A DNA stretch of 64,000 bases from Thermoplasmata archaeon (lineage in GTDB: Archaea > Thermoplasmatota > Thermoplasmata > Thermoplasmatales > Thermoplasmataceae), in the NCBI GenBank assembly GCA_021797735.1, contig JAJZZE010000052.1, positions 1 to 64,000 of the forward strand. The letters run 5' to 3'. Under the pieces are notes generated by a model. The model ran no database searches. It saw nothing but the letters and a program-made list of their open reading frames with translations, and was not told where the DNA came from. Position 1 is the first letter of the stretch. Each line of letters begins with the position of its first letter. Shown in pieces: positions 16,745 through 26,389 of the stretch. The translations under genes and the position numbers were made by a program.

Positions 16745-17149
16745 CTATACTGCTGATTTATTTGGTAAGTTGGCTATTCGTTCCACGCTTATTTCGCTAA
16801 TATAGTCTTCTGTAAGATCCTTTCCTTTTTTATTTTCATTGAGAAGTTTTATTGCTTTCAATCCGGGTGAGTTTATAGTTTTCAACCTGCCGATTTTGTC
16901 AAACGTGGAGTACTCCCTGTGTTCAACTGTCATATTTACATTAACCTCATATGCAAACACATTAACATAACCCAATTGTCTAGCCAGATCTTTTAGGGCA
17001 TCAAATGTTTCATTGCAAAGGGATATATCGTCTGTATTTAATATCTGTACCTGAAAGACTCCCCCTATGGAATTTCCGTAATTCTTGTTAAATAATAGAA
17101 GATCCTTTCCGTTAACGCTTCCACGAAATACAAAATTGGGTTGTTTCAT
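16745..17149 (-). CDS. Hypothetical protein
   Basis: 134 residues, soluble, mixed alpha/beta composition, no signal peptide or membrane segment, and no recognised family. It starts MKQPNFVFRGSVNGK and ends in a Lys/Glu-rich helix. The start follows the stop of a 98-codon frame on the same strand by 21 bases, so the two may be co-transcribed. Base composition is less AT-rich than in neighbouring metabolic genes, which may mean transfer. Function unknown. Confidence 0.5.
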   Translation of the reverse strand: MKQPNFVFRGSVNGKDLLLFNKNYGNSIGGVFQVQILNTDDISLCNETFDALKDLARQLGYVNVFAYEVNVNMTVEHREYSTFDKIGRLKTINSPGLKAIKLLNENKKGKDLTEDYISEISVERIANLPNKSAV

Positions 17150-17170
17150 TTCAATGGTAAGAGCAATGCC

Positions 17171-17467
17171 CTAAGATCCTACGGATCTGGTTTCTGGAGT
17201 CATCGGTTTTAAACTTAGCTTTCCCGCCTTCCCGGGTCTATTAAAAAGATCAGATGGTTCTATTGGCTCATTGATAATTACAAATAAGTTCAGGTTAAAT
17301 TTTTTCTCCATATATAATAATAGAATGCTCCTAGAACTATAAATATTTCTATTATGATCTGGTTCCCTCAGCACCAAACAATTTTTTCCAAAAATGCCAA
17401 AACAATTCTCTCTATATGCATCTGTATTTTTATATAGTTCTTTCCACCGGAACATTGCAAAAATCAT
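17171..17467 (-). CDS. Uncertain small ORF
   Basis: 98 codons of mixed composition, with an N-terminal part containing two Cys (YRENCFGIFGKNCLVL) and a basic C-terminus. No family is recognised. Codon use is not clearly that of the neighbours, and it could be a fragment of a larger decayed gene. It is listed because it lies 21 bases upstream of the 134-residue ORF on the same strand and no better explanation of the region was found. Confidence 0.3.
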   Translation of the reverse strand: MIFAMFRWKELYKNTDAYRENCFGIFGKNCLVLREPDHNRNIYSSRSILLLYMEKKFNLNLFVIINEPIEPSDLFNRPGKAGKLSLKPMTPETRSVGS

Positions 17468-17636
17468 GATGTGGCTTTCAAAGATATATGGTCAATCCTG
17501 AAAAGGATTTGCCCGGCATCCACCATACTGATTTCCTTCCATATAAATAACCAATCCATACAGATTGGCAAGAGCTATCTTCAAAATAATATATAGTCAT
17601 GGTAAGGTATACCAGTGCATTGAACTTTTATAATCA

Positions 17637-17721
17637 TGCAAGGGACGGGATTTGAACCCGCGAACTCCTTCGAGATAGGATCTTAAGTCCTACACCGTTG
17701 TCCAAGCTTAGTTACCCTTGC
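17637..17721 (-). tRNA. tRNA-Leu (UAA)
   Basis: An 85-base class II tRNA with acceptor stem GCAAGGG/CCCTTGC and discriminator A at 17637. The anticodon stem TAGGA/TCCTA closes loop CTTAAGA, giving anticodon TAA. The long variable arm and T-arm are identical to those of the tRNA-Leu at 170-254. Confidence 0.96.
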
Positions 17722-17754
17722 AACACCTAATTATTTTGTTATTAATAAGTTTTT

Positions 17755-19416
17755 TTAATTTTGCTGTTTATTAATTTTTCCATCCCTAAATAATGAAATA
17801 ATTCCAGCTATTATTGTTATAGCTGCTGCAATATAGAAAACATCACTGAGTGAAACCATAAATACCGGTGCAATTAACTTTGGAAACCATGTATTTCCAC
17901 TGATTGTACCTATTGATGATGATGAAACCTTTGAAATAACACCGTTTGGCAACTGGTTTATTATGGCTGAAGCCGGGTTTATACCAAGGAAATCACCAAA
18001 TATGGCTTCAGTTGGTGGCATTGTTTTCATATATGGAATTAATGCATTTGCATGTGCACTGGTTAAACCTCCAGATATCCTGCCAGGTAATGATAATGAC
18101 AGTCCAAATATGAGAATACTGAAGAATAATCCCATACTTGCGGTATAACCTGTATTTCTCATGGTATTTAACATGCCTGAAGCGGTACCACGCTTATTAG
18201 GTGGAACCGATGACATAGCATGTGATATATTGGGTGCATTGAATAAACCATAGCCTATACCAAAAATAAACAGTATAATACCCATTAAAATATAAATAAA
18301 ATCATATGGTAAAAATGCTAATAATATAAGTGAAATTCCTGAAATAAATAATCCTATTGATGTTAACCATTTATATCCATATATATCTGATAATTTCCCG
18401 CCTATAACCCCAAAAATACCCATGGATACTGTCATTGGCAGCATGAATATCCCTGCCCATAGGGGGGTTATATAAAATGGGTACCCGTGTAATGGTAACC
18501 ATATACCCTGGAATAATAATGTTAGCATATATAATAGCCCCATCATTCCCATTGCAGATACAAACCCGGTAAAATTGCTTATCCCAAAGTTTCTATTTTT
18601 AAATAATGTCATATCAAACAGGGGATTTTTTACCTTTTTTTCCACAAATACAAACATAATTAAAATAATAATTCCCGATGCCATTGCCAATATAACATAT
18701 GGATTTGTCCATCCCATCGGTGATTTACCATATGGTACTATTCCATAGGTTACACCAAGAAGTAATGCAATGAGGCCGCAGGCAAACATTAAATTACCGG
18801 GAATATCAAGTTTCTCCCTTTTTCTCGGCGAGGTTTCTCTTAATTTTGTATACGACCATACAGTGCCGAAAATACTTACAGGTATGCTTAATAAAAATAC
18901 ATCCCTCCAGTATATTATAGATAATACCCCACCCAGAACTATGCCCAAACTGACACCGGATACGGAGGCAACACTGTTTATTGATAATGCAAAACCCCAT
19001 TCATTTTCAGGAAAATTGTCAGTTATTATTGCAAAGCTATTTGCCATTATAAAGGATCCGCCAACGGCCTGAATTATCCTGAACATTATCAATTCTAAAG
19101 CTCCTGTATCACCTGTATTTGGGGTTATATATAATAATATAGAACCTACAGTAAATATTAAAAAACCCAAATTGAATAATTTAACCCTGCCAAACATATC
19201 AGATAATCTTCCAACTGTTACTAATAATACGGAAATAACGATCATATAGCTCATTATCATCCATAATAAATATGAAAAGGAAGCCGGTGCCAGTGGATTT
19301 AAATGAATGCCGTTAAATATTGGGGGTAGGGCCACTATTATTATGCTTGTATTTATTGTTGCCATTAACTGTCCCAGGGTTGTATTAGATAACGCTATCC
19401 ATTTTTGGTCTAACAT
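17755..19416 (-). CDS. MFS drug/proton antiporter, DHA2 (14-TM) family
   Basis: 553 residues, strongly hydrophobic with about 14 predicted membrane helices. The motif-A loop GRLSDMFGR between helices 2 and 3 marks the major facilitator superfamily, and a second copy GGKLSDIYG occurs in the other half. EmrB/QacA-type proteins export drugs or toxic organics in exchange for protons. A non-helical segment of about 70 residues lies before the last helix. It is a single gene between tRNA-Leu and the beta-oxidation genes, which may be coincidental. The substrate is unknown. Confidence 0.87.
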   Translation of the reverse strand: MLDQKWIALSNTTLGQLMATINTSIIIVALPPIFNGIHLNPLAPASFSYLLWMIMSYMIVISVLLVTVGRLSDMFGRVKLFNLGFLIFTVGSILLYITPNTGDTGALELIMFRIIQAVGGSFIMANSFAIITDNFPENEWGFALSINSVASVSGVSLGIVLGGVLSIIYWRDVFLLSIPVSIFGTVWSYTKLRETSPRKREKLDIPGNLMFACGLIALLLGVTYGIVPYGKSPMGWTNPYVILAMASGIIILIMFVFVEKKVKNPLFDMTLFKNRNFGISNFTGFVSAMGMMGLLYMLTLLFQGIWLPLHGYPFYITPLWAGIFMLPMTVSMGIFGVIGGKLSDIYGYKWLTSIGLFISGISLILLAFLPYDFIYILMGIILFIFGIGYGLFNAPNISHAMSSVPPNKRGTASGMLNTMRNTGYTASMGLFFSILIFGLSLSLPGRISGGLTSAHANALIPYMKTMPPTEAIFGDFLGINPASAIINQLPNGVISKVSSSSIGTISGNTWFPKLIAPVFMVSLSDVFYIAAAITIIAGIISLFRDGKINKQQN

Positions 19417-19508
19417 AATAATTCAATCATTACATTATATTATTTAAATTTCATTGAAAAAGTATTTACTAATAAATTATTCATAGGTATATTAAAATGA
19501 TAATTTTT

Positions 19509-21437
19509 TTAATTTCCCTTATAATCCGGTTTTCTTTTTTCAAGAAAGGCTTTTACTCCTTCCTTTAAATCATTTCCTGCATATAGCATGCCCATGGATA
19601 ATGATTCCTCATCAAAGTTTATTTTTGATGTATTATAAATTAACCTCTTTGCAACGTAAGCAGATGCTGGAGAGATCTTTTCGGATAAAGTTTCAGCGAA
19701 CTCTAAAGCCTCTTCATCAGGATTATCAAATAACCTTGTTACTATTCCGTATTCATATGCCTTCTCACCATTAATCCTATCTGCAGTTAATATTAGATCC
19801 ATCGCCCTTGATATGCCTATTAAATTCGGCAATCTCTGGCTGCCTCCATATCCCGGTATTAATCCCAAACCCGTTTCAGGGAAGCCTATTACTACATTTT
19901 TATTAGATACCCTTATATCACATGCCAGTGCTAATTCAAAACCACCACCAAGAACATATCCATTCAACTCCGCTATGAAAATTTTATTGATTTTCGTTAT
20001 TCTGTCAAATATATCCTCCCCTCTTTTTGAGATTCTCATGAAATTATATGGGTTGCTGATAAACTGTGATAAATCTGCTCCGGCAGAAAATGCCTTTTCG
20101 TTCCCTTTTATTATTATAACATGCACATCATTATCATTTTCTATAACGTTTAGCTGTTTTTCTATTTCTGTTAGGAGTTCAATGCTCATCAAATTGTTTT
20201 TTCCATTGTTTAATGTTAATATACCCACCTTATTCTTAACCCCGTATTTTGTTAGATCACTCTTTTCCTCCCTTTTTTCCACGGGTTTTTTATTCAATAG
20301 CTCCTTCAGTTTATGTTCCTTTATGGTTTTTGATGGCAAAAATACATCTATTTTATACTCATTATATAGCTTATTCAGTGTTTCAAGGATATCATCGTTG
20401 CTTAAGCCGTTTGCAACAGTAATAGGCCCAAACGGCCTGTTTAACCCATATTTAACACCTGTTTCTATATCATCAGGTGATGCAACGTTATCTTCAAGTA
20501 ATTTTGTGGCCTCATTAATCTCCAGGGCAAATGCATCCATTAAACTTATTTTATCACTTTCCCCGGATTCCGGAATTATAGCCTTTCCATTTTCCCATTT
20601 ATATATTCCTGAACCAGTTTTCATGCCCAAATTTTTTGATTTAATAAATGAATCGAGTGCATTGCATTTGCCATAATCCTGTGATAATTCCCCTGCATAA
20701 TATTTTAGTGAGTCCACTACTGTATCCAGGCCAACATAATCAAATAGCTGGTACGGTCCCATAGGCAATCCCTGTGATTTAAAGTATTTATCTATCTCCT
20801 CTGGTTTTGCTACATTTCTCTGATATGCACTGCATAATAATAGTGTTTCAGGGGCAGATATTCTGTTAACAACAAAACCCGCCTCATCCCTTAAAATCTT
20901 TACTGGTTTTTTACCCAGTTTTATTGCAAGGTCATATATTTCATCTACATATTTATCTAAGGTTTTATCCCCTTTTATTACCTCAACAAGTTTCATCAGA
21001 ACAGGAGGGTTGAAGAAGTGCATCCCTATTAATCTTTCAGGTTTTACTATTTCAGATGCCATTTCAGTTATTCTTATATTGGAAGTATTGGATGCAATTA
21101 TATTATCCGTATTTTCAGATATTTCTTTTAAAACCTTTACCTTTATATCGTATATTTCAGGCACAACCTCTACCGTTAAATCTGCATTTTTTACTGCATC
21201 ACGGATATTGCTGTAATAATTTATATTTTTTAATATTTCATTTTTTTTATTTTCATCAATTTTTTTTGATTCTATTAATTTATTTAAACTGTCATCTATA
21301 CCCTTCTTTGCCTTTTCTATTACCTCTGGATAAAAATCTTCTAAATTTACATTAAGGCCATTCAATGCAAAAACTTCTGCTATTCCGTGTCCCATTACAC
21401 CTGCGCCTACTACAGTAACATTTTTAATCATACTCAT
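19509..21437 (-). CDS. 3-hydroxyacyl-CoA dehydrogenase/enoyl-CoA hydratase fusion
   Basis: 642 residues. Residues 1-380 are a 3-hydroxyacyl-CoA dehydrogenase: NAD-binding GAGVMGHGIAEVFALNG, then FFNPPVLMKLVEV with the catalytic region, and two C-terminal helical domains. Residues 400-642 are a crotonase-fold enoyl-CoA hydratase: FSAGADLSQF, the oxyanion-hole region GGGFELALACD, and PETGLGLIPGYGG with a catalytic Glu. It performs hydration and NAD-dependent oxidation in beta-oxidation. The dehydrogenase-first order is the usual archaeal arrangement, opposite to bacterial FadB. It is divergent from the acyl-CoA synthetase operon with 118 bases between, so both promoters lie at 21438-21555. Confidence 0.92.
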   Translation of the reverse strand: MSMIKNVTVVGAGVMGHGIAEVFALNGLNVNLEDFYPEVIEKAKKGIDDSLNKLIESKKIDENKKNEILKNINYYSNIRDAVKNADLTVEVVPEIYDIKVKVLKEISENTDNIIASNTSNIRITEMASEIVKPERLIGMHFFNPPVLMKLVEVIKGDKTLDKYVDEIYDLAIKLGKKPVKILRDEAGFVVNRISAPETLLLCSAYQRNVAKPEEIDKYFKSQGLPMGPYQLFDYVGLDTVVDSLKYYAGELSQDYGKCNALDSFIKSKNLGMKTGSGIYKWENGKAIIPESGESDKISLMDAFALEINEATKLLEDNVASPDDIETGVKYGLNRPFGPITVANGLSNDDILETLNKLYNEYKIDVFLPSKTIKEHKLKELLNKKPVEKREEKSDLTKYGVKNKVGILTLNNGKNNLMSIELLTEIEKQLNVIENDNDVHVIIIKGNEKAFSAGADLSQFISNPYNFMRISKRGEDIFDRITKINKIFIAELNGYVLGGGFELALACDIRVSNKNVVIGFPETGLGLIPGYGGSQRLPNLIGISRAMDLILTADRINGEKAYEYGIVTRLFDNPDEEALEFAETLSEKISPASAYVAKRLIYNTSKINFDEESLSMGMLYAGNDLKEGVKAFLEKRKPDYKGN

Positions 21438-21555
21438 ATATATTTTAGGTCTTTAAATTCTTTTTCATATGGAAGTTATAACTATAAAAATCTGTATTTT
21501 CATTGTTCATATGTCCTGATAATAAATTTTATAAATTAAATCAATATCTAACATT

Positions 21556-23145
21556 ATGGTAAATTATGAGCTCACAATAAACAATTTATTAGAAAGCGCG
21601 GTGAAAGCTAATGAAGACCAGGAGATTATTTATAATAATAAAAGTATTAGTTATAAAGAATTTTATAAAAATGTTAATAATTTTGCAAAGAATCTTTTAA
21701 AAATAGGTGTAAAAAAAGAGGATAGAATAGCTATACTTGATTATGATACTATAAATTATCTGTACTGTTACTATTCAATTCCCATGATTGGTGCCACAAT
21801 GCATATGGTAAATATACGGTATCCACCAGAAATATTATACTATACGATAGAAAATTCTGATGACAGATATATAATAGTAAATTCTGCCTTTATGCCCATA
21901 ATCGCAAAATATAAGGATATGTTTTCATTTATAAAGGGATTTATAATATATTCTGAAAATAGGGATGAACCACAGGAGGATTACGGGTTAGATAATGTTT
22001 ATTATACACATGATATGTTCGGTGATACCGATTATGAAATAGAAAGACCGGCTGAAAACTCTATGGCAACGTTATTTTACACATCAGGTACAACAGGATT
22101 GCCAAAAGGTGTATATTATTCCCACAGGCAACTGGTATTGCATGCACTGGCATCAGTTTCGGCACTGACTGATGAGCCGATAACCTTAAGAAAAACAGAT
22201 ACAATGATGCCGTTAGTCCCAATGTTTCACGTTCATGCATGGGGAATGCCCTATTTCTCAATAATGAAGGGTATGAAATATGTATTGCCAGGGAAATACG
22301 ACTGGCAGGACATATTAAAAACCATGGAAAAGGAAAATGTTACCATTTCTGCCATGGTACCATCGATATTATACATGCTATTATCGGAGAAAAATGGCCC
22401 GGAAATTTTAGGCAAATTAAAACTAAGGGCAACAATAGGCGGTGCAGCGTTAAACTCTGGCCTTGCAGATAAGGCGGAAGCACTTGGCTTATCCCTGGTA
22501 ACTGGCTATGGCATGTCTGAAACAGGTCCCATACTTACACTGGCAACATATAACAATTATGTAGCAAAAATGGATGACAAAACAAAAAGTATATACAAAA
22601 GGAAAACTGGAATACCCATACCTATGGTTAATTTAAGGGTTGTTAAGGACGGTCATGATGTAAAAAGGGATGATAGGGAAATAGGTGAAATTATTGTGAG
22701 GGCACCATGGTTAACAGAAGGCTATATAAAGGACCCTGAAAAAACTGAAAAACTCTGGAGAAATGGGTGGTTACATACAGGAGATTTAGCAACAATAGAT
22801 ACATATAACTATATAAAAATAGTTGACAGGGAGAATGATGCTGTAAAATCCGGAGGTGAATTTATACCATCAATGGTTCTGGAGGATTTACTAAGTACGG
22901 TCAATGGCGTTGACGAGGTTGCTGTTGTTGCCAGAAAGGATGAAAAATGGGGAGAAAGGCCGGTAGCATTTATAAAGGGCAATGCAAAGGAAGAGGATAT
23001 AAGGAAAAAGATGGAACAATATGTTGACACTGGAAGGATAGCAAAATTCTGGCTCCCCGATGAATATAAATACATAGAAAATTTTGAAAAAACTGGAACT
23101 GGAAAAATAGATAAAAAAGTATTAAGAGAAAGACTGGGTGATTAA
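21556..23145 (+). CDS. AMP-forming acyl-CoA synthetase
   Basis: 529 residues of the ANL superfamily. The P-loop-like motif LFYTSGTTGLPKG is near residue 175, TGYGMSETGP near 320, and WLHTGDLATID near 415; the C-terminal Lys that drives adenylation is in KTGTGKIDKK. It activates fatty acids to acyl-CoA using ATP. It is the first gene of a four-gene operon with thiolase and two acyl-CoA dehydrogenases, the next start lying one base beyond its stop. The chain length of the substrate cannot be told. Confidence 0.9.
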   Translation: MVNYELTINNLLESAVKANEDQEIIYNNKSISYKEFYKNVNNFAKNLLKIGVKKEDRIAILDYDTINYLYCYYSIPMIGATMHMVNIRYPPEILYYTIENSDDRYIIVNSAFMPIIAKYKDMFSFIKGFIIYSENRDEPQEDYGLDNVYYTHDMFGDTDYEIERPAENSMATLFYTSGTTGLPKGVYYSHRQLVLHALASVSALTDEPITLRKTDTMMPLVPMFHVHAWGMPYFSIMKGMKYVLPGKYDWQDILKTMEKENVTISAMVPSILYMLLSEKNGPEILGKLKLRATIGGAALNSGLADKAEALGLSLVTGYGMSETGPILTLATYNNYVAKMDDKTKSIYKRKTGIPIPMVNLRVVKDGHDVKRDDREIGEIIVRAPWLTEGYIKDPEKTEKLWRNGWLHTGDLATIDTYNYIKIVDRENDAVKSGGEFIPSMVLEDLLSTVNGVDEVAVVARKDEKWGERPVAFIKGNAKEEDIRKKMEQYVDTGRIAKFWLPDEYKYIENFEKTGTGKIDKKVLRERLGD

Positions 23146-23146
23146 A

Positions 23147-24322
23147 ATGGAAGATGCATATATAGTATATTATAAAAGAGTACCATTTTCAAGGGCAAGG
23201 CCAAGAGCCCCTGAAAAGGATATATATAATGATTTGAAAATGGATAAGTTACTGGCGGATCTGATAAGAATATCTATTGAGGAAACAGAAATTAACCCGT
23301 CTGAAATAGATGACGTTATTACAGGATGTGCCCTTCAGGCCGGGGAAAACTGGACATATGGTGGCAAACATACTGCATTGCTATCGGAATTGCCGGTATC
23401 TGTTCCTGCAATGTCTATGGATCGTGCATGTTCATCATCACTGAATGCAACCTCTATAGGTTCCATGGAAATTATGTTAAATAAAGCAGGCATAGTACTT
23501 GCGGGCGGTATGGAGCATATGACACATGTGCCTCTGGGCATAGATGACCCATATATAAAACCGAATATGGAGTTAATGGTAAACCCAAAATATTCAAAAT
23601 ATAATATGAATGTATCATATAATATGGGTTTAACTGCAGAGAAACTGGCTGCATTGAAACACATACCAAGGGATGAAATGGATAAATATTCATACAATTC
23701 GCATATAAGGGCAGCGAAAGCATATGACGACGGCTTTATGGATGATGAGATTATGCCAGTTACAGTTAATGGCAAAACAATAGACCGTGATGTTGGTATA
23801 AGAAAAGACGTTTCACTGGAGGCAATAGAATCACTAAAACCTGCATTTAAGGAGAATGGAATAATCACAGCTGGCAATTCCTCATCCTTGAATGATGGGG
23901 CATCCTTATTGATGTTAATGTCAGGGTCTAAAGTAAATGAATACGGATTAAAACCGGTGGCGAAAGTAGTTGATTTCGCGGCAGCAGGTGTTGACCCGAC
24001 AATAATGGGGGAAGGCCCTGTGCCTGCAACAGAAAAGGTGTTAAAAAGAAACAATTTGAAGGCCGATGATATTGATTACTGGGAAATCAATGAGGCATTT
24101 GCGGTAGTTGTTTTGAATGCTGTTAAGGCATTTAACCTGGATTTAAATAAGGTCAATATACACGGTGGAGGCATATCTATAGGTCATCCACTAGGTGCTA
24201 CCGGTGCGAGATTAGCAGGCACACTGGCAAGGACACTGAATGACAGGAAAAAGGATTTAGGTATAGCTACGTTATGTGTTGGCGGAGGCCAGGGCTATTC
24301 CATGCTTCTTGAGAGGGTTTAA
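23147..24322 (+). CDS. Acetyl-CoA acyltransferase (thiolase)
   Basis: 391 residues. The acylated Cys lies in MDRACSSSLNATS near residue 89, the His/Asn region is NEAFAVVVLNA, and the conserved GGGISIGHPLGATGARL and C-terminal LCVGGGQGYSM with the second catalytic Cys are present. It cleaves 3-oxoacyl-CoA to acetyl-CoA in beta-oxidation. ATG 23147 is preferred over an upstream GTG because it follows the previous stop by one base with GGTGA as ribosome-binding site, a pattern repeated along this operon. All catalytic residues are seen. Confidence 0.92.
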   Translation: MEDAYIVYYKRVPFSRARPRAPEKDIYNDLKMDKLLADLIRISIEETEINPSEIDDVITGCALQAGENWTYGGKHTALLSELPVSVPAMSMDRACSSSLNATSIGSMEIMLNKAGIVLAGGMEHMTHVPLGIDDPYIKPNMELMVNPKYSKYNMNVSYNMGLTAEKLAALKHIPRDEMDKYSYNSHIRAAKAYDDGFMDDEIMPVTVNGKTIDRDVGIRKDVSLEAIESLKPAFKENGIITAGNSSSLNDGASLLMLMSGSKVNEYGLKPVAKVVDFAAAGVDPTIMGEGPVPATEKVLKRNNLKADDIDYWEINEAFAVVVLNAVKAFNLDLNKVNIHGGGISIGHPLGATGARLAGTLARTLNDRKKDLGIATLCVGGGQGYSMLLERV

Positions 24323-24323
24323 A

Positions 24324-25403
24324 ATGTTTGAGGAATATGATGATTACAGGAAACAAATAAGGGAATTTGGATTGAAGGAATTTACAGATGAAGTTGCAGC
24401 AAAATACGATCGGGGTGAAGAATACCCCGATTACCTGAGAAAAAAATCATTATCATTAGGAATTGTAGATATGCAGAATCCGGCTAAAATATTGATAGCG
24501 ATAGAGGAATTATGCAGGATTGATGCAGGCCTTGGCATATCAGTCACAACACCATATTTCGGTGCGGAGGTTCTGATGTTATTCGGCAATGATAAACAGA
24601 AGGAATTCCTGAATGATGTTTATTCAGGAAAATATGTTCTCGGCCTGGGTGTTACGGAGGCTTCAGGAGGAAGTGATGTTGCACATATAAAAACAACGGC
24701 AACAAAAAAGGGTGATAAGTATATACTAAATGGTTCAAAGATGTTTATAACAAACGGTGCAATAGCTGATTATTTAGTTGTTTTAGCAAGAACCTCAGAT
24801 GAGGATAAGCCCCATCATGGCCTGAGCACATTTTTGCTCAATACAAAATTAAATGGTTTTAAAGCGAATAAATTAACAGGTAAATTAGGTGTAAGGGCAA
24901 CAAATACTGCAGAATTAACATTCGATAACATTGAGCTAAGCAGTGAAGATTTAATCGGTGAAGAGGGTAAAGGCTTCTATTATATAATGACATTTTTTAA
25001 TATTAGTAGGATATACGTTGCCGCCCAGGGTTTAGGCATAGCTGAGGGGGCATTTGATAAAATACTGGAGTATGTTAAAGCCAACGAAATTAAGGATGAA
25101 AACACAATGTTTGAAATAGCCGATGTGGCCACAAGAATTGAAGCCACCAAAGAACTAACATATAATGCAGCGTCATATCTATTTAAATTTGAGCCAAGAC
25201 CACAGTTAACAAGCATGGCAAAGGCATATGCAGGTGAAACTGCAGTTTATGCATCAGAAAAAGCCATGGAGATTTTAGGTGCAAATTCATTAGAGGAGAA
25301 CGTTGAAAGGATATTCAGGAACGCAAAAATTATGGAAATCTGGGAGGGCACAAGCGAGGTTGAGAAGTTAGTAATTTCAAGATTTATATTAAAGGGTGAG
25401 TAA
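24324..25403 (+). CDS. Acyl-CoA dehydrogenase
   Basis: 359 residues from ATG 24324, one base after the thiolase stop. FAD-binding LGVTEASGGSDVAH and MFITNGAIADY are present, and WEGTSEVEK near the C-terminus carries the catalytic Glu of medium-chain-type acyl-CoA dehydrogenases. It oxidises acyl-CoA to enoyl-CoA, passing electrons to ETF, whose genes are not in the window. The N-terminal helical domain is slightly shorter than in bacterial homologues. It is followed by a divergent paralogue that may be its partner subunit. Confidence 0.92.
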   Translation: MFEEYDDYRKQIREFGLKEFTDEVAAKYDRGEEYPDYLRKKSLSLGIVDMQNPAKILIAIEELCRIDAGLGISVTTPYFGAEVLMLFGNDKQKEFLNDVYSGKYVLGLGVTEASGGSDVAHIKTTATKKGDKYILNGSKMFITNGAIADYLVVLARTSDEDKPHHGLSTFLLNTKLNGFKANKLTGKLGVRATNTAELTFDNIELSSEDLIGEEGKGFYYIMTFFNISRIYVAAQGLGIAEGAFDKILEYVKANEIKDENTMFEIADVATRIEATKELTYNAASYLFKFEPRPQLTSMAKAYAGETAVYASEKAMEILGANSLEENVERIFRNAKIMEIWEGTSEVEKLVISRFILKGE

Positions 25404-25404
25404 T

Positions 25405-26388
25405 TTGAATGAGGAAAACAATATATTAAGGGATACAGTAAGGGAATTCTGTGAGAAGAACCTTGATGAGAAAAAAATAGAGGAAGAAAAAATAGATAAT
25501 AATATAAACTCCCTTCTGGCATCACAGGGATTCATGGGAGCAAAAATTAGTAGTAAATATGGGGGTTCGGAACTTGATGATATATCATACCATATAATTC
25601 TTGAGGAGTTTTCGAAATATTCACCATCAATTGCAATGAAAATTTTTATGATAAATTCTCTGTATCTTCCATCCGTGATAAATACGGAATATGAATCATA
25701 TTTACAGGATGTTTCATCTGGCAAAATGAATGTTTCTGTTGATTTTATGAATAACAAATATAAACTTGAATACGGTAATAATATAAACGGTACAGTTGAG
25801 AATATATTAAATACCGATTCAGAAAATATTGTTTTATTTGATGGCAAAACAACTATTGTTAACGGTCCATTTAAAACCCGGGAGAAAGATTTCATGGGTT
25901 TTAAGGGATTAAAATTTGGGAGTATTGAATTAAATAATAAATATAATGTAATTGATAAAAACAGCAGGAAAGAAAAAATAATGGAGGATTCATACAATGA
26001 TCTATCAGCTATTGCCCTGGGAATAATATCAGGTGCAGTAGATAAGGCTATGGACTATTCAAGGGTAAGAACGGTATTCGGTGCATATTTAAAAAATTAT
26101 GAGCCTCTGGTATTCAGGTTATCAGAGATGTACTCAAAGGAAAATATACTCCGTTCGATATTATACAGTAATCTGGATAAATATTATACATTTAACTTTG
26201 CGATGAATTCAATAGTTGAAATAGCAAGATTCTCGGTAAACACACATGGTGGTTACGGTTATTTTAAGGATTTCGGTGTTGAAAAATTCTACAGGGATGC
26301 AATAATATTAAAATCAGTATTCTACGGCAACAGCGAATTAAAACAGTTATCAAACCATGTATATTCTGAAAAATTAACATTTATATAA
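25405..26388 (+). CDS. Divergent acyl-CoA dehydrogenase paralogue, usual catalytic Glu absent
   Basis: About 327 residues. TTG 25405 is chosen because GGTGA lies just before it; GTG 25396 is in frame and overlaps the preceding gene. The acyl-CoA dehydrogenase fold is recognisable from GFMGAKISSKYGGSEL near the N-terminus and the C-terminal HGGYGYFKDFGVEKFYRD. Where active paralogues read W-E-G-T-S-E this protein reads F-Y-G-N-S-E, so the usual base is replaced by Tyr. The FAD-binding middle domain is also much shortened. A structural partner in a heteromeric enzyme, as in mycobacterial steroid-degrading dehydrogenases, is the favoured inference. Confidence 0.8.
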   Translation: MNEENNILRDTVREFCEKNLDEKKIEEEKIDNNINSLLASQGFMGAKISSKYGGSELDDISYHIILEEFSKYSPSIAMKIFMINSLYLPSVINTEYESYLQDVSSGKMNVSVDFMNNKYKLEYGNNINGTVENILNTDSENIVLFDGKTTIVNGPFKTREKDFMGFKGLKFGSIELNNKYNVIDKNSRKEKIMEDSYNDLSAIALGIISGAVDKAMDYSRVRTVFGAYLKNYEPLVFRLSEMYSKENILRSILYSNLDKYYTFNFAMNSIVEIARFSVNTHGGYGYFKDFGVEKFYRDAIILKSVFYGNSELKQLSNHVYSEKLTFI

Positions 26389-26389
26389 A

